Position numbers and translations under genes: made by a program | In this document: positions 35,314-35,428 of the stretch, piece after piece | Layout of the letters: each line of letters begins with the position of its first letter | Position numbering within the stretch: the first letter of the stretch is position 1 | The notes under the pieces: generated by a model | The model's input: only the letters and a program-made list of their open reading frames with translations | Databases searched by the model: none | Told to the model about the DNA's origin: nothing | Assembly (NCBI GenBank): GCA_013388735.1 | Contig: JACAES010000133.1 | Span: forward strand, 1-35,428 | Source of the DNA: Chloroflexota bacterium | Lineage (GTDB): Bacteria; Chloroflexota; Anaerolineae; Aggregatilineales; Phototrophicaceae | Direction of reading: 5' to 3' | DNA: 35,428 bases

Positions 35314-35428
35314 ATGAGCAAAACCCTGGACAGCTTTGGAACGCGCGGCACGTTCGATACTGGAAGCGGTCAGGCGATCATCTACCGCCTGAACCGGCTG
35401 GCGGCGCAAGGCATCGGCCACGTCGAAC
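35314..35428 (+). CDS. acnA: Aconitate hydratase, N-terminal fragment
   Basis: Only the first 38 codons are in the window. The sequence MSKTLDSFGTRGTFDTGSG followed by IIYRLNRLAAQGIGHVE matches the start of AcnA/IRP-type aconitases, where a short lead is followed by (T/S)GSG..YYRL. The enzyme would interconvert citrate and isocitrate in the TCA cycle. AGAGG eight bases upstream supports ATG 35314. The catalytic and iron-sulfur residues lie beyond the edge. Confidence 0.8.
   Translation, partial: MSKTLDSFGTRGTFDTGSGQAIIYRLNRLAAQGIGHVE

Overview
The window is GC-rich, densely coded bacterial DNA. The best guess is a member of the Chloroflexota (Anaerolineae-like). This is inference from gene content: a Tad/Flp secretion locus in the order regulator, kinase, CpaB, receiver-CpaE fusion, CpaF, TadB, TadC; many lipoproteins with Thr-Pro linkers; YfhO-type membrane proteins; and a long-form HPF beside ComF. 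No rRNA, tRNA, CRISPR array, transposase or phage gene was recognised. The region reads as core chromosome.

1-4670 (minus): three large polytopic membrane proteins with overlapping ends. The first runs off the left edge, and the first two are tandem YfhO-like paralogues, probably for envelope glycan or lipid-linked sugar work. 4690-8190 (plus): a divergent promoter drives a coiled-coil/zinc-ribbon protein and a membrane-anchored NACHT-type NTPase with HEAT repeats. 8192-10891 (minus): a conserved housekeeping cluster (PgeF, YggS, YggT, DUF167). It ends in a lipoprotein gene whose lipobox cysteine codon reads TGA.

10892-11282 is a 391-base divergent regulatory region. 11283-19385 (plus) holds a NarL-type response regulator and a DegS-like histidine kinase, then the cytoplasmic and inner-membrane parts of a Tad machine: CpaB, CpaE, CpaF, TadB, TadC. 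No pilin, prepilin peptidase or secretin is present. Two ATP-binding proteins here lack a canonical residue: CpaE lacks the P-loop lysine and the kinase lacks the N-box asparagine. Separate promoters precede cpaB, cpaE and tadB, two of them overlapping or adjoining inverted repeats. ComF and HPF follow.

20820-25172 (minus): two family 2 glycosyltransferases and a PhnD-like solute-binding lipoprotein form one coupled operon. Next comes a 233-base intergenic stretch with a heptanucleotide array and a long inverted repeat, and then a secreted FlgD-Ig-like protein. 25339-33951 (plus): Lon protease coupled to an AlbA/Schlafen-type ATP-binding regulator, a LysM lipoprotein, a TolB-like propeller lipoprotein, a methyltransferase, FabG and a HIT hydrolase, closed by a good intrinsic terminator. 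A short repeat-bearing gap holds a second heptamer array. A membrane-anchored DsbA-like oxidoreductase with an (EAT)n tail follows on the minus strand, and the first 38 codons of aconitase end the window.

No wholly new multi-gene system is evident. The most unusual items are the UGA at the lipobox cysteine, the zinc-ribbon/NACHT-HEAT pair, the degenerate CpaE P-loop, and the two heptanucleotide arrays.
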